From CAYJFK01 sp964369475 (lineage in GTDB: Bacteria; Bacillota; Clostridia; Oscillospirales; Feifaniaceae): 64,000 nt of DNA. The notes under the pieces are model-generated. The model searched no databases and was not told the DNA's origin. It worked only from the letters and a program-made list of their open reading frames with translations. Location of the stretch: the NCBI GenBank assembly GCA_964369475.1, contig CAYJFK010000004.1, forward strand, positions 8,563 through 72,562, written 5' to 3'. The position numbers were made by a program, and so were the translations under genes. This document shows positions 1-8,885 of the stretch, piece by piece (the first letter of the stretch is position 1; each line of letters begins with the position of its first letter).

Positions 1-1561
1 CAGCAGGTACAGTTTCGTTTACTATGTCTTCGTTTGTACGCTTTAAATGTTCAAGCATTATCTTAACTTCCTGACGGCTTAGCAGCTCGTATGCGTGTGT
101 TCTTACAAGCTCTGACAGGTGGGTTATAATAACCGAAATCGGATCTATCAGCGTATACCCTGCCATTTCTGCCTTTATTTTCTTATCTTCGCTTATCCAC
201 TTGGCAGGCATACCGAAGGCAGGCTCTACCGTGTCTATACCGTCTATCTCGGCGCCCTTTGGCAGGTCGGAGGGGGCAAGTGCTAAGTAGTGGTCCACAA
301 GCAGTTCCCCTATTGCTATTGTCTCGCCTCTTAGCTTTATCTGATACTGGTTTGGGTTTATCTCGCTACTGTCCGACAGGCGAACTGTCGGAAGCACCAT
401 GCCCATCTCGTCTGCAAACTGCTTTCTAAACATAACAACACGATCGAGGAAGTTTCCGCCTGCCGTCTCGTCGACAAGTGGCAGTAGGCTGTATCCAACC
501 TGAACGCCTATCGGGTCGACCGTTAGAAGGTTGTAGACATTTTCTAAGTTTTTGTAAAAACTTACTTCGCTCGTTATCTCTTGTATAACTGGCAGTGTTG
601 TATCTTCGAGCTTTGCAAGGGCACGATTTTTGTTGTTAATGGAAATTCCAAGCGTTAGCAAAATTCCCGAAATTAGAAACAGCTGAAGTGGAGGAAATCC
701 GATAAATGCGAGGAAAGGAAGTGTCATACCTGCAATTATCAAAACTATCGGCTGAGATGTAAACTGGCGAACAACATCGGCATTAAGGTTTGCTTCTGAT
801 GCCGAGCGAGTAACAATCATACCTGTTGCGACCGATATTAAAAGTGCCGGTATCTGGCTCATAAGACCGTCGCCAACCGTCGAGGTCGAATATATCTGCA
901 CTATATCGCCAAAAGATCCTTCACCATTTATAAATCCAACTATAACGCCGCCTATTAGGTTAATTAAGGTAATGACAATCGATATAACGGCATCGCCCTT
1001 AACAAACTTGGAAGCACCGTCCATAGAACCGAAAAAGTCTGCTTCTCTTTGAATTTTCTGTCTTTGCTCCCTTGCGCCCTTCTCGTCGATAAGGCCTGCC
1101 GAAAGGTCTGCATCTATCGCCATCTGCTTACCGGGCATAGCGTCAAGCGTAAATCTTGCCGAAACTTCGGCGACACGCTCGGCACCCTTTGTGATAACGA
1201 TAAACTGAACAAGAACTATAATTAGGAATATAACAAGACCTACTACAACATCGCCTCTAATAACAAATTCGCCAAAGGTTTTAATAACTTCCCCTGCATA
1301 TCCGCTCTTTGTTAAAATAGAACGAGTAGAAGATACATTTAAAACCAGTCGCATTAAGGTCGTTATTAGTAGGAGCGACGGGAAAATAGCAAGTTCGAGC
1401 GGCTCTTTTATGTAGAGCGTTGTTAGCAAAATTACGAGGGAAAGCGCAAGATTTAGTATGAACATAAAGTCGAGCATTGCGGTCTCCAATGGTATAATTA
1501 AGAAGGCCACAATAAGGACCACAAACAAAGCTATACCATTGTTCAAAAACTTTAAGTTCAT
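1..1561 (-). CDS. flhA: Flagellar export gate protein FlhA (3' end cut by window edge)
   Basis: Reverse-strand reading from the ATG at 1561 gives an open frame to base 1 with no stop. It opens MNLKFLNNG, continues with hydrophobic spans (VVLIVAFLIIP, MFILNLALSLVILLTTLYI) and then the FlhA-type stretch LAIFPSLLLITTLMRLVLNVSSTR. At the window edge it reads LVRTHAYELLSRQEVK, typical of the FlhA cytoplasmic domain. About 520 codons are present; full-length FlhA is near 690, so the last part of the cytoplasmic domain lies outside. A GAGAGG ribosome site precedes the start. FlhA is the nonameric export-gate ring of the flagellar type III system. It is last in the visible part of the operon, 53 bp after flhB. 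Confidence 0.95.
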   Translation of the reverse strand, partial: MNLKFLNNGIALFVVLIVAFLIIPLETAMLDFMFILNLALSLVILLTTLYIKEPLELAIFPSLLLITTLMRLVLNVSSTRSILTKSGYAGEVIKTFGEFVIRGDVVVGLVIFLIIVLVQFIVITKGAERVAEVSARFTLDAMPGKQMAIDADLSAGLIDEKGAREQRQKIQREADFFGSMDGASKFVKGDAVISIVITLINLIGGVIVGFINGEGSFGDIVQIYSTSTVGDGLMSQIPALLISVATGMIVTRSASEANLNADVVRQFTSQPIVLIIAGMTLPFLAFIGFPPLQLFLISGILLTLGISINNKNRALAKLEDTTLPVIQEITSEVSFYKNLENVYNLLTVDPIGVQVGYSLLPLVDETAGGNFLDRVVMFRKQFADEMGMVLPTVRLSDSSEINPNQYQIKLRGETIAIGELLVDHYLALAPSDLPKGAEIDGIDTVEPAFGMPAKWISEDKKIKAEMAGYTLIDPISVIITHLSELVRTHAYELLSRQEVKIMLEHLKRTNEDIVNETVPA

Positions 1562-1614
1562 CTTTTTCCTCTCTAACTTCTTTTTATTTTGCTCTTATGT
1601 TTTAATATCCTGTA

Positions 1615-2667
1615 TCAAATATATTCAAGCTTGTAAACATGAGCTAAAATTTCCGCTATTGCCTGATAAAACTCTCCGGGTATCTCTCGGTCGAGCGGCA
1701 CAGCTTCGTAAAGTGCTCTCGCAAGCGGTCTGTCCTCTGTTATGTAAACGCTGTGCTTTTCGCCTTCTGCAATAATTCTAAGTGCTAAGGAGTCTACTCC
1801 CTTTGCCACAACAACCGGTGCGATATTCTTGCCTCTGTTGTACTTTAGCGCCACAGCATAGTGAGTTGGGTTTCTTATAATAACATCTGCCGTTGCGACA
1901 TTTTGCATCATACGGCGTCGTGCTCTTTGTTGTTGCATCGCTCTAATGCGAGCCTTTATCTGTGGGTCACCTTCTACTTGCTTATACTCGTCTTTTACTT
2001 CTTGCTTACTCATTCTAAGATTTTTCTCGTACTCGTACCACTGATACACATAGTCAGCCGCACCTAAGAATGCAAATATAATGCTTGAAAGAAGTACAAT
2101 TTCTAAAATTATGCTACCTGCCTTTGATGCCGCTGCAAGAACAGACATGTCCATAAGTCTTGGCATTAGCATTATCTCGTCTTTAAGGACGGAATATATT
2201 ATGTAGAGTAGCACAGAGATTTTTAAAATGGATTTTACCAGTTCCACAAGCGAGCGCATGGAGAACATTTTGCGAAATCCCTTTAATGGATCTATTCGCT
2301 CGAATTTAAATTCAAATGCCTTTGCCGAAAACATCATTCTTGTCTGTGCCATTGTTATAACGACACTCGTTAGGGCGCATATAACAAGTATCGGCAGGGC
2401 GGCTACTGCATATGTCCTAAAGGCAATCCCAAACAGGTCTTGCACCGTTGCAGCATTTAAAGATGTAACATCTGCTCCCATCGTGAAAAAGGAGGTTATT
2501 ATGCTTGTTGCCGAGTTAAATGTTATCGGCATTAGCAGTCTAAAGGAGAAAAATGCAACGAGCAGTGTCGAGACCGTCACTATCTCACGGCTCATAAAGA
2601 CGTTACCTTTTTTCCGTTCGTCCTTCTTCCGTTTGGCGGTCGCCTTTTCGGTCTTTTCACCCGGCAT
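1615..2667 (-). CDS. flhB: Flagellar export switch protein FlhB
   Basis: 350 residues. A basic N-terminus (EKTEKATAKRKKDERKKG) precedes four hydrophobic spans between about residues 30 and 205. The cytoplasmic domain contains the autocleavage motif NPTH at residues 266-269. Self-cleavage after this Asn switches export specificity from rod/hook to filament substrates. It lies between fliR (52 bp upstream) and flhA (53 bp downstream) on the same strand, the standard order. Length and motifs are normal for the family. Confidence 0.96.
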   Translation of the reverse strand: MPGEKTEKATAKRKKDERKKGNVFMSREIVTVSTLLVAFFSFRLLMPITFNSATSIITSFFTMGADVTSLNAATVQDLFGIAFRTYAVAALPILVICALTSVVITMAQTRMMFSAKAFEFKFERIDPLKGFRKMFSMRSLVELVKSILKISVLLYIIYSVLKDEIMLMPRLMDMSVLAAASKAGSIILEIVLLSSIIFAFLGAADYVYQWYEYEKNLRMSKQEVKDEYKQVEGDPQIKARIRAMQQQRARRRMMQNVATADVIIRNPTHYAVALKYNRGKNIAPVVVAKGVDSLALRIIAEGEKHSVYITEDRPLARALYEAVPLDREIPGEFYQAIAEILAHVYKLEYI

Positions 2668-2719
2668 TTTTCATCCCCCCTTTTGTGCGGCAGGTAGTGT
2701 GCCGTTTTTGCCTTAACTC

Positions 2720-3493
2720 CTATGCGTAAACTTGAAAAACCCTTTGTGTACTTAGCATTAGAGCATCTATATACTCTATCATAAATTCCGATATGGGGCT
2801 TGCAAACAAAAACAAAAGCGTCATGCCGACAATTACCTTTAACTGAAAATGAATTGCAAATACATTAATTTGCGGTACAAGTTTCATTAAAATTCCCATC
2901 GAAAGCTCCATAACCATTGCGGTTGCCATAAAGGGGAGCGCAAGATGCATTGCGAGCATAAAGGTCGATGTAAAGAGCGTTACAACAAACCCTCCCATCT
3001 CACCACCAAATGTTATTGCGCCGACCGACACTATGTCGTATGTAGCATATATAAGCCTTATAAAGAGCAAATGGCTGTCTGTTGCGAAGAAGTATAGTGT
3101 AAATAGTAACTGAAATATGTTACCCGACATGGAAATTTGCAAATTTGTACCGGGGTCGAATGCCTTTGCCATTGCAAGACCAAAGCCCATGTCTACCACG
3201 TCGCCCACCATAAAAAGCATGTAGTAGAACATTTGAAATACAACTCCGCATGTAAAGCCTGTTAAGAGCTCCATTGCCATGGAAAAAACAAGCTCGAAGC
3301 TCGACATGCCGACAGGCATACCGCCCATTACCGTTGGTGTCATAACTGCCGTTAGCCCTAACACTATTGCCATTTTAAATTGGTTTGGCAAATTTCGCCT
3401 TGACAGGAGCGGATTAAAGAGTATCATGCCCGCACATCTGCAAAAGACAAGCATTGCCGCCGTTAGCGAGCCGAAAAATAAGTCTATAACCAT
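2720..3493 (-). CDS. fliR: Flagellar export pore protein FliR
   Basis: 257 residues, almost entirely hydrophobic, with the FliR-type N-terminus (FFGSLTAAMLVFCRCAGMILFNPLLSRRNLP) and several membrane segments. FliR contributes one subunit to the FliP5Q4R1 export pore. It begins one base after the fliQ stop codon, so the two genes are almost certainly translationally coupled. No irregularity seen. Confidence 0.94.
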   Translation of the reverse strand: MVIDLFFGSLTAAMLVFCRCAGMILFNPLLSRRNLPNQFKMAIVLGLTAVMTPTVMGGMPVGMSSFELVFSMAMELLTGFTCGVVFQMFYYMLFMVGDVVDMGFGLAMAKAFDPGTNLQISMSGNIFQLLFTLYFFATDSHLLFIRLIYATYDIVSVGAITFGGEMGGFVVTLFTSTFMLAMHLALPFMATAMVMELSMGILMKLVPQINVFAIHFQLKVIVGMTLLFLFASPISEFMIEYIDALMLSTQRVFQVYA

Positions 3494-3494
3494 T

Positions 3495-3758
3495 TTACAG
3501 CCCTGCCATGATTGTCGTTAGCTGTACAAAAAACTCCTGTAAATTTGCAAGCATCCACGAGCCTGTAACTATTAGTATAAGTGCTATTGTTAAAATTTTC
3601 GGAACAAACGTAAGTGTCTGTTCGTGAATTTGGGTCGCAGCTTGGAATACCGATATTATTAGACCTATCGTTATACTTGCAAAGAGTAGCGGAGAGGCAA
3701 GCCGCAATATCATAAGAATGGCTGTGCGAAAAACATCGAGCGCTTCACCCGGCGACAT
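3495..3758 (-). CDS. fliQ: Flagellar export pore protein FliQ
   Basis: 87 residues, the usual FliQ size, with two membrane hairpin segments (ILMILRLASPLLFASITIGLIISVFQA and IALILIVTGSWML) and the conserved QEQTL-like stretch (ATQIHEQTLTFVPKI). Four FliQ copies wrap the FliP/FliR core of the export pore. It sits between fliP and fliR in canonical order. A GGGGGAG ribosome site precedes the ATG. Confidence 0.94.
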   Translation of the reverse strand: MSPGEALDVFRTAILMILRLASPLLFASITIGLIISVFQAATQIHEQTLTFVPKILTIALILIVTGSWMLANLQEFFVQLTTIMAGL

Positions 3759-3803
3759 ACTTCTCTCCCCCTTTACTGCATAGTTTTAAAGCTTGTCCGC
3801 AAA

Positions 3804-4583
3804 TTAGAAAAATCCGCTTATAAGTGTCTCCATTATCAGTCTCCACCCGTCTACCACCACAAAGAGCATTAGCTTAAATGGCAGTGAAATCATGGAGGGC
3901 GGGAGCATAACCATACCCATCGACATTAGGGTACTTGCTACTATCATGTCTATTACAAGAAATGGAATAAATAGCAAAAATCCCATTGTAAAGGCACGGC
4001 TTAGCTCGCTCGTTAAAAATGACGGCACAATGATATGTAGCCCAAGTTCCATCAATTCATCTTGCGACTTTTCTTCTACCGTCTCCCCTTCGCCCGAAAG
4101 CGAGAGAAAAAGGCTTAGATCCGATTCGTTTATGTGCTTTAGCATAAACTCTTTTAGCGGATCGCCTATCGCCTCTAATGCTTGCTCTTGACCGATAAGC
4201 CCGTCCGAATATGGCTCGATTGCCGTTTCGTTTATCTCTACAAGGACAGGTTGCATTATAAAGAGCGATAAAAAGAGCGACAATCCGATAATTACCTGAC
4301 TTGGCGGTGTTTGCTGAAGTCCCACTGCATTTCTTAAAAGCGACAGCACTATTACAATTCTTGTAAAGCTCGTCATCATTATAAGAATAGATGGGGCAAG
4401 AGCTAATATGGTAAACATGAATAGCAGTTCTAAACTGCCAAGAGTTTGCGTTTCGGGATCGGGTGCTAAGTCAAGCGTTATCTCTGCGGCACTCGCCGCC
4501 ATAGGTAGCGATAGCACGAGTAGAATAAGAAGGGCTACCGATAAAATTATTCCAAGTCTTTTTACTTGTCTTTTATCTCTCAC
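3804..4583 (-). CDS. fliP: Flagellar export pore protein FliP, with signal peptide
   Basis: 259 residues. A basic N-terminus and hydrophobic segment ending in SLPMAASAAE (residues 1-32) look like the cleavable signal peptide known for FliP. The conserved core follows (MMTSFTRIVIVLSLLRNAVGLQQTPPSQVIIGLSLFL), then an acidic periplasmic loop and C-terminal membrane segments. Its ATG overlaps the fliO stop (ATGA, 4580-4583), implying coupled translation. FliP forms five subunits of the export pore. Confidence 0.95.
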   Translation of the reverse strand: MRDKRQVKRLGIILSVALLILLVLSLPMAASAAEITLDLAPDPETQTLGSLELLFMFTILALAPSILIMMTSFTRIVIVLSLLRNAVGLQQTPPSQVIIGLSLFLSLFIMQPVLVEINETAIEPYSDGLIGQEQALEAIGDPLKEFMLKHINESDLSLFLSLSGEGETVEEKSQDELMELGLHIIVPSFLTSELSRAFTMGFLLFIPFLVIDMIVASTLMSMGMVMLPPSMISLPFKLMLFVVVDGWRLIMETLISGFF

Positions 4584-4957
4584 AGTTCCCCCTCCCCTGT
4601 GTCCTGCGGCGATCTTTTTATTGCAGTTGTTAAAAAGCTCATAAAATCGGCAGGTGCTTTGGCATTTTTCATGCCATCGACCACAGTTGCCTCGTCAACT
4701 TCGCCCAAGTTTGTTATGCTGTTTGCAGTGCATCCGAGAAGTAGTACCTTGCCTCCCACCTTAACGATGAGAAGATACTGCTCCTTACCGAGCACCACCC
4801 TATCCAAAATTTCCATTCCTCCGCCTAAAGAGGCGGAGGAGGTGTACTTTTTTCCGAGTAGTTTTGATACATAGTAGGTGCAAGCAAAGACGGCAAGCAT
4901 AAGTACAAATGTTAAAACTATTGAAAATACCGAAGACAGACCGTCCGTACCAAGCAT
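4580..4957 (-). CDS. fliO: Flagellar assembly chaperone FliO
   Basis: 125 residues: a single membrane anchor near residues 10-32 followed by a small cytoplasmic domain (GGGMEILDRVVLGKEQYLLIVKVGGKVLLLGCTANSITNLGE) typical of FliO/FliZ. FliO assists FliP oligomerisation. It opens the fliO-P-Q-R-flhB-flhA block and is separated from cheY by 210 bp that hold a long stem-loop and a possible promoter, so this block may be expressed partly on its own. FliO is poorly conserved, so position supports the call as much as sequence. Confidence 0.88.
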   Translation of the reverse strand: MLGTDGLSSVFSIVLTFVLMLAVFACTYYVSKLLGKKYTSSASLGGGMEILDRVVLGKEQYLLIVKVGGKVLLLGCTANSITNLGEVDEATVVDGMKNAKAPADFMSFLTTAIKRSPQDTGEGEL

Positions 4958-5073
4958 TTATGCATCCTCACTTTTATTTTTTCTTTAAGAGCATACAAGA
5001 GCATTGCTCTAAAACGGCCGATAGACATGGCGGCCTACCCTCCATGACTCTTTTCGGCTGATATCTTGCTTTG

Positions 5074-5102
5074 ATTATACCGCAGTGCTATAAACCTTGC
5101 AC
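5074..5102 (-). promoter_or_regulatory. Possible internal sigma-A promoter before fliO
   Basis: On the minus strand GTGCAA is followed after 17 bases by a perfect TATAAT (5074-5079). The inverted repeat CAGTGC-N10-GCACTG (5083-5104) overlaps the -35 element and spacer. It would drive fliO-P-Q-R-flhB-flhA. The -35 is weak, so this is tentative. Confidence 0.4.
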
Positions 5103-5104
5103 TG

Positions 5105-5159
5105 GTAATATTTTGTTCTTAGATATGCTTTTATAAAGCTACCTTAAACAAAATATTAC
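5105..5159 (-). terminator. Long stem-loop between cheY and fliO
   Basis: Perfect 13-bp inverted repeat (GTAATATTTTGTT at 5105-5117 with AACAAAATATTAC at 5147-5159). An inner stem GCTTT/AAAGC lies at 5127-5139. It starts just after the cheY stop codon. It could be a partial terminator or a 3'-end stabiliser separating the switch/CheY genes from the export genes. Confidence 0.5.
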
Positions 5160-5167
5160 AGCTCATC

Positions 5168-5530
5168 TTACAGCGGTAGTATTTTATTAACTGTCTGTAC
5201 GATACGGTCTTGCTTAAAGGGCTTAACAATAAAGTCGAGTGCTCCAAGCTTTATAGCTTCCATAACCATTGCTTCCTGTCCCATAGCAGAACACATAACA
5301 ATTTTTGCGGCAGGGTGTGCGCCCTTGATTGTGCGAAGTGCTTCAATTCCGTCCATGTTGGGCATTGTTATGTCCATAATAACAAGGTCGGGCTTTTTCT
5401 CGTTGTAAAGTGCAACTGCCTGTGCGCCGTCCTCTGCCTCTACAAAGTTTTCGTATCCTGCCTTTGTAAGATGAGTTTGTACTGTCTTTCTCATAAAGAA
5501 TGCATCGTCTACTAACATAATGGTATACAT
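5168..5530 (-). CDS. cheY: Chemotaxis response regulator CheY
   Basis: 120-residue single receiver domain. Acidic pocket D8-D9, phosphoacceptor D53 (VIMDITMPNMDG), switch Ser81 and conserved K103-P104 are all present. There is no output domain. It is encoded right after fliM and fliY in the flagellar operon, so it is best read as the CheY that binds FliM and sets rotation direction. FliY upstream carries CheC-type phosphatase motifs that would dephosphorylate it. Confidence 0.95.
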   Translation of the reverse strand: MYTIMLVDDAFFMRKTVQTHLTKAGYENFVEAEDGAQAVALYNEKKPDLVIMDITMPNMDGIEALRTIKGAHPAAKIVMCSAMGQEAMVMEAIKLGALDFIVKPFKQDRIVQTVNKILPL

Positions 5531-5580
5531 GTTCTTTCCTCCTAATATTAAACGAGTTATTATTTATTTAAATTATATTA

Positions 5581-6870
5581 CTAACCTTGATTTATCATGT
5601 CGAGCAGCTCCTTAGAGCCTACTATCTCGGTAACTCTTACGCCGAAGTTGTCGCCGATAACTATAACTTCACCGTGTGCAAGTAGCTGCCCGTTTACCAT
5701 AATTTCGGCAGGGGCGCCTGTTTGATTGTCGAGCTCGACAATCGTGCTCTGACCAAATTCCATAATGTCTTTAATCTTGCGCTTTGTTCTACCTATAACA
5801 ACAGAAATCTCAAGCTGAACTCCCATAAGCAAATTCATATTTGAGCTGCTCGGTGCTATCATTGCCTTGCCTTGGTTAAACGTCGGGAACTCTGCCGACT
5901 GAACGCTCTGCGGTGCTCCCACATATCCGCCCGGTGCCCACTGCATACCGCCCGGCATCATGTATTGTGGCGGATATGGGTATGGTTGCATTTGATCGGT
6001 CGGTGGCATCTGCTGGGGCGCCGCCATTGCCTGTGGTTGAGGCATGGGCGGTGCTACCGGAGCAGGTGCGGCAGGTGGCGGCGTTGGTGCTACCGGTGCT
6101 GCGGCAACCTGTGGTGGCGGTGCAACAACAGGTGGTGGCGCCATCTGAGGTGGCGGTGCTGCTGCGGCAGGTGCCTCCATTGGTGGTGCAGGTGGTGCAG
6201 GTGGTGCTTCAACCGGTGCCGTCGAGGTTAGTGGCTGTATTTCTGCAACCTGCGCTTCTGTATGTGCCATAACTTGGCTTACAAGCTTTCTTGCAAGCGT
6301 AAGTGTTAAAAAGCAACAAAATGTCGTGTCGAGCGCATCTGTTATCATCATGTTAAAAGAAACCGCAACAACAGGATCGTCCGTATTAACATCGTTGAAA
6401 ACTTCGTTTATCTCGCTCTTTGTTGTAACCTCTTTTGCTACCGGAGTAGAAATATTAACAACGGTCCCCATAACTTCCGACAGAGCGGTAGCCGATGCTC
6501 CCATCATTTGGTTCATAACTTCACAAGCGGCACTGAGCGTTAGCTCGTCAAAGACAAATTCTTCTTCGGGTGTCGGTTCTTCGTTGCCCATTAGTAGGTC
6601 GATAATAATCTGCATATCTCTGCGCCTTAGCATAATTACATTATCGCCAGAAAGGCCTTCCACGTACTGGATTTTAACAAGAACAGCAGGCTCTAAATCC
6701 GAGCTGTCTATATCGTTCATCTGGTCTTGCTTTATCGAGGGGGTCGTTATATTAACAGGCCTGTCTAGCATATTTGATACCGACGTAGCCGCAGCCCCCA
6801 TGCTGATATTCATTATTTCGCCGATAGCATCAAGCTCTTCGGCATTAAGTAACAGTTTTTCGTTTTCCAT
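5581..6870 (-). CDS. fliY: Flagellar switch protein FliY (FliN with CheC-type phosphatase domain)
   Basis: 429 residues in three parts. The N-terminal CheC-like domain has two phosphatase centres (E18/N21 in GEIMNIS and E117/N120 in CEVMNQM). A Pro/Ala/Met-rich linker spans about residues 215-330, and a C-terminal SpoA/FliN domain about 350-429 (MGVQLEISVVIGRTKRKIKDIM). In Bacillus, FliY dephosphorylates CheY-P at the C-ring and forms the FliN ring with FliM. The gene starts 4 bp after fliM. The proline-rich linker is unusually long and reads open in other frames, giving spurious antisense ORFs. Confidence 0.95.
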   Translation of the reverse strand: MENEKLLLNAEELDAIGEIMNISMGAAATSVSNMLDRPVNITTPSIKQDQMNDIDSSDLEPAVLVKIQYVEGLSGDNVIMLRRRDMQIIIDLLMGNEEPTPEEEFVFDELTLSAACEVMNQMMGASATALSEVMGTVVNISTPVAKEVTTKSEINEVFNDVNTDDPVVAVSFNMMITDALDTTFCCFLTLTLARKLVSQVMAHTEAQVAEIQPLTSTAPVEAPPAPPAPPMEAPAAAAPPPQMAPPPVVAPPPQVAAAPVAPTPPPAAPAPVAPPMPQPQAMAAPQQMPPTDQMQPYPYPPQYMMPGGMQWAPGGYVGAPQSVQSAEFPTFNQGKAMIAPSSSNMNLLMGVQLEISVVIGRTKRKIKDIMEFGQSTIVELDNQTGAPAEIMVNGQLLAHGEVIVIGDNFGVRVTEIVGSKELLDMINQG

Positions 6871-6874
6871 ACGG

Positions 6875-7876
6875 CTACCCCTCTCTTATTTTGGCGACTG
6901 TGTCGACAATTTTCAGTGCTTTTTTACCGTCCGATTCGCCAAGTCTTGCTGTGTACCACAAGTCATCTTCAATAACTACGCTTATGTCGCTGTCTATCTT
7001 TTTATTAAGCGTAATAACATCGCTTACTTGTAGCATAGCAATATCGCTCAAACTCATCTCGCACCTGTCTAAAACCGCCACAATCTCAAGCTCTGATTCT
7101 TTAATGGTGTCGAGCATAAGTTCTTTTAACGGTTCAGCGTGCTCTGATGGTTGTTGCTTTGTGTTTCTTGTATATTTAACGCTAAAGCTACTAATAACAT
7201 CGTCTAAGTTTTCAGCGTCCATACAAATGTTTGCAGAGCCCTTGTAGTCGCCTGCCTCTATTGTCATTGTAATAATAATAACAATGTCCTGAGGAGAGTA
7301 AACTTGGAGTAGCCGCCCGTTTGTCTCTATGCTCTTCAAGTTTGTCTTTAGCGAGAAAAATCCGCTCCATGCTTCTTGGAAATACCACGTTACACTATCT
7401 AAAACTTTATGTAAAAGTGCAAGTTCTATTTCTGTGTAATCTCTATCGGGAGAGTCAGACTTCCCACTTCCTCCCAGAAGTCGGTCGATAATCATAAACC
7501 CGAAGTTTGTCGGTAACTCCATCATAATGGTCGATTCGTCAAACTTTTGCCCATCAGGTTTAAACTCTATCATGCCGACCAGTGTGTTATCGGGTAGTGC
7601 ATTGTTAAACTCTTGGTAACGCTGTTCTTCTATCTGCTCGAAACTTACCATGCAGACCGTCCTAAGGATGCTTGTGAAATAGGACGATATTACCCTTGAG
7701 AATGTTTCGTACAGGTTGCTCATGGATTTTATTTGATCTTTTGTAAACTTCTTTGGGGACGAAAAGTCGTACTCTTTAACTCGCTGTTTTGGTGATTGTT
7801 CCTCTGTCGACACTTCGCCCGACTGCATTTTTTTAAGCAGTTCGTCTATCTGGCTTTGAGACAAAGCTTCTGCCAT
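6875..7876 (-). CDS. fliM: Flagellar switch protein FliM
   Basis: 333 residues. The N-terminal peptide LSQSQIDELL (residues 5-14) is the CheY-P docking motif. A CheC-like middle domain and a C-terminal SpoA domain (LQVSDVITLNKKIDSDISVVIEDDLWYTARLG) follow. FliM forms the C-ring wall between FliG and FliY. A GGGGGAG ribosome site precedes the ATG, and motB ends 26 bp upstream. No fliL gene separates the stator genes from fliM, unlike many Firmicutes. Confidence 0.96.
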   Translation of the reverse strand: MAEALSQSQIDELLKKMQSGEVSTEEQSPKQRVKEYDFSSPKKFTKDQIKSMSNLYETFSRVISSYFTSILRTVCMVSFEQIEEQRYQEFNNALPDNTLVGMIEFKPDGQKFDESTIMMELPTNFGFMIIDRLLGGSGKSDSPDRDYTEIELALLHKVLDSVTWYFQEAWSGFFSLKTNLKSIETNGRLLQVYSPQDIVIIITMTIEAGDYKGSANICMDAENLDDVISSFSVKYTRNTKQQPSEHAEPLKELMLDTIKESELEIVAVLDRCEMSLSDIAMLQVSDVITLNKKIDSDISVVIEDDLWYTARLGESDGKKALKIVDTVAKIREG

Positions 7877-7902
7877 CTTTAATTCTCCCCCCTTTCGTCT
7901 TA

Positions 7903-8820
7903 CTATTGAGTTGCATCAGGTAATACACTCTCCACTTCCGGAAGTGACGGGGTTCCGGCCTCTGCCAGTGCCCCTTCAAGACCTCCAATATCTATGCCTC
8001 CTCCACTCGATGCCTCAGGTGTGTTTGTTACTGCACTTCCATCGGCCGGAGTAAAGAGTTCTGCCGCATTACCACTCGATGGGTACTGGCTATCGTTAAA
8101 GAAATCTTGCAAGCCTTCATATGTATTGTAGGAAAGGTCGCTGTCTATCCCCACGATGACTAGTTCTACACGTCTGTTTTGGCTCATGCCTTCTTCGTTG
8201 TCGTTTGGTGCAATGGGGAAATTCTTTCCATAACCCATCGCAACGAGCTTTTTAGCTTCAAAGCCCCAGTCGTCTATAAACTTTGCAACAATTCCCGCAC
8301 GCTCGCCCGACAGTATCCACGACAATGTATTAAGGCTGTCGTCTGTCGAAGCTGTGTGACCTAAGATATTTATCGTTCTTATTGCATCCTGATTTGCCGT
8401 TAGCGCCTCTCCCACAAAATCGAGTGTAGGATAGCTGTCTGCAAGCAGTGTGTAGCTGTTAGGTGCAAAGAACAAAACGCTGTTAAATCTAATAAATACT
8501 ACATCTTCTACCTTGGCTATGTCAATAGCATAACCCATTTCGTTATCGTCTACATAGTCTTTAAGCATCTGATAGAGTTCTTCAACATCTCCCTCTATCG
8601 GAGCTTCTCCTTCTTCCACGCCGCCGTCTTGACCGATAATATCTTCTATAACATTTTCAGGTAGACTTGTAAAGGACTGGACAAATGCATTAAATTTGTT
8701 TTGGTCGATGGTCGACATACTAAGCATAACAACAAAGAATGTCATAAGAAGCGTAACCATGTCCGCATAGGTGTTCATCCAGCTATCGCCGCCGCCTTCT
8801 GGCTCTTGCTTTCTTGCCAC
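7903..8820 (-). CDS. motB: Flagellar stator protein MotB
   Basis: 305 residues. Short cytoplasmic N-terminus, then WMNTYADMVTLLMTFFVVMLSMS with the proton-carrying Asp at residue 20. A periplasmic plug/linker follows, then an OmpA-like peptidoglycan-binding domain (ILGHTASTDD; GYGKNFPIAPNDNEEGMSQNRRVELVI). A Gly/Ser-rich acidic tail of roughly 70 residues after the OmpA domain is longer than usual. The motif alone does not prove proton rather than sodium use. Confidence 0.95.
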   Translation of the reverse strand: MARKQEPEGGGDSWMNTYADMVTLLMTFFVVMLSMSTIDQNKFNAFVQSFTSLPENVIEDIIGQDGGVEEGEAPIEGDVEELYQMLKDYVDDNEMGYAIDIAKVEDVVFIRFNSVLFFAPNSYTLLADSYPTLDFVGEALTANQDAIRTINILGHTASTDDSLNTLSWILSGERAGIVAKFIDDWGFEAKKLVAMGYGKNFPIAPNDNEEGMSQNRRVELVIVGIDSDLSYNTYEGLQDFFNDSQYPSSGNAAELFTPADGSAVTNTPEASSGGGIDIGGLEGALAEAGTPSLPEVESVLPDATQ

Positions 8821-8857
8821 AATATCACTCCTTTTCGGGTTATTCGCTTAGAGTAAA

Positions 8858-8873
8858 TAGCGTGAAAACGCTA
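8858..8873 (-). other. Small hairpin between motA and motB
   Basis: TAGCGT-GAAA-ACGCTA, a perfect 6-bp stem capped by a GNRA-type tetraloop when read on the plus strand, in the 65-bp motA-motB gap. It has no U-run, so it is not a terminator. It may affect stability or relative expression of the two stator genes. Confidence 0.4.
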
Positions 8874-8885
8874 AATTTCTAAAAT

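Noticed and set aside
2228..2716. 162-codon plus-strand ORF
   Set aside because: Antisense to flhB, which is supported by the NPTH motif and gene order.
5872..6272. Overlapping plus-strand ORFs of about 119 residues rich in Arg, Trp and Cys or in Val and Gln
   Set aside because: They are antisense to the proline-rich linker of FliY, whose biased codons keep several frames open. No ribosome site or family match.
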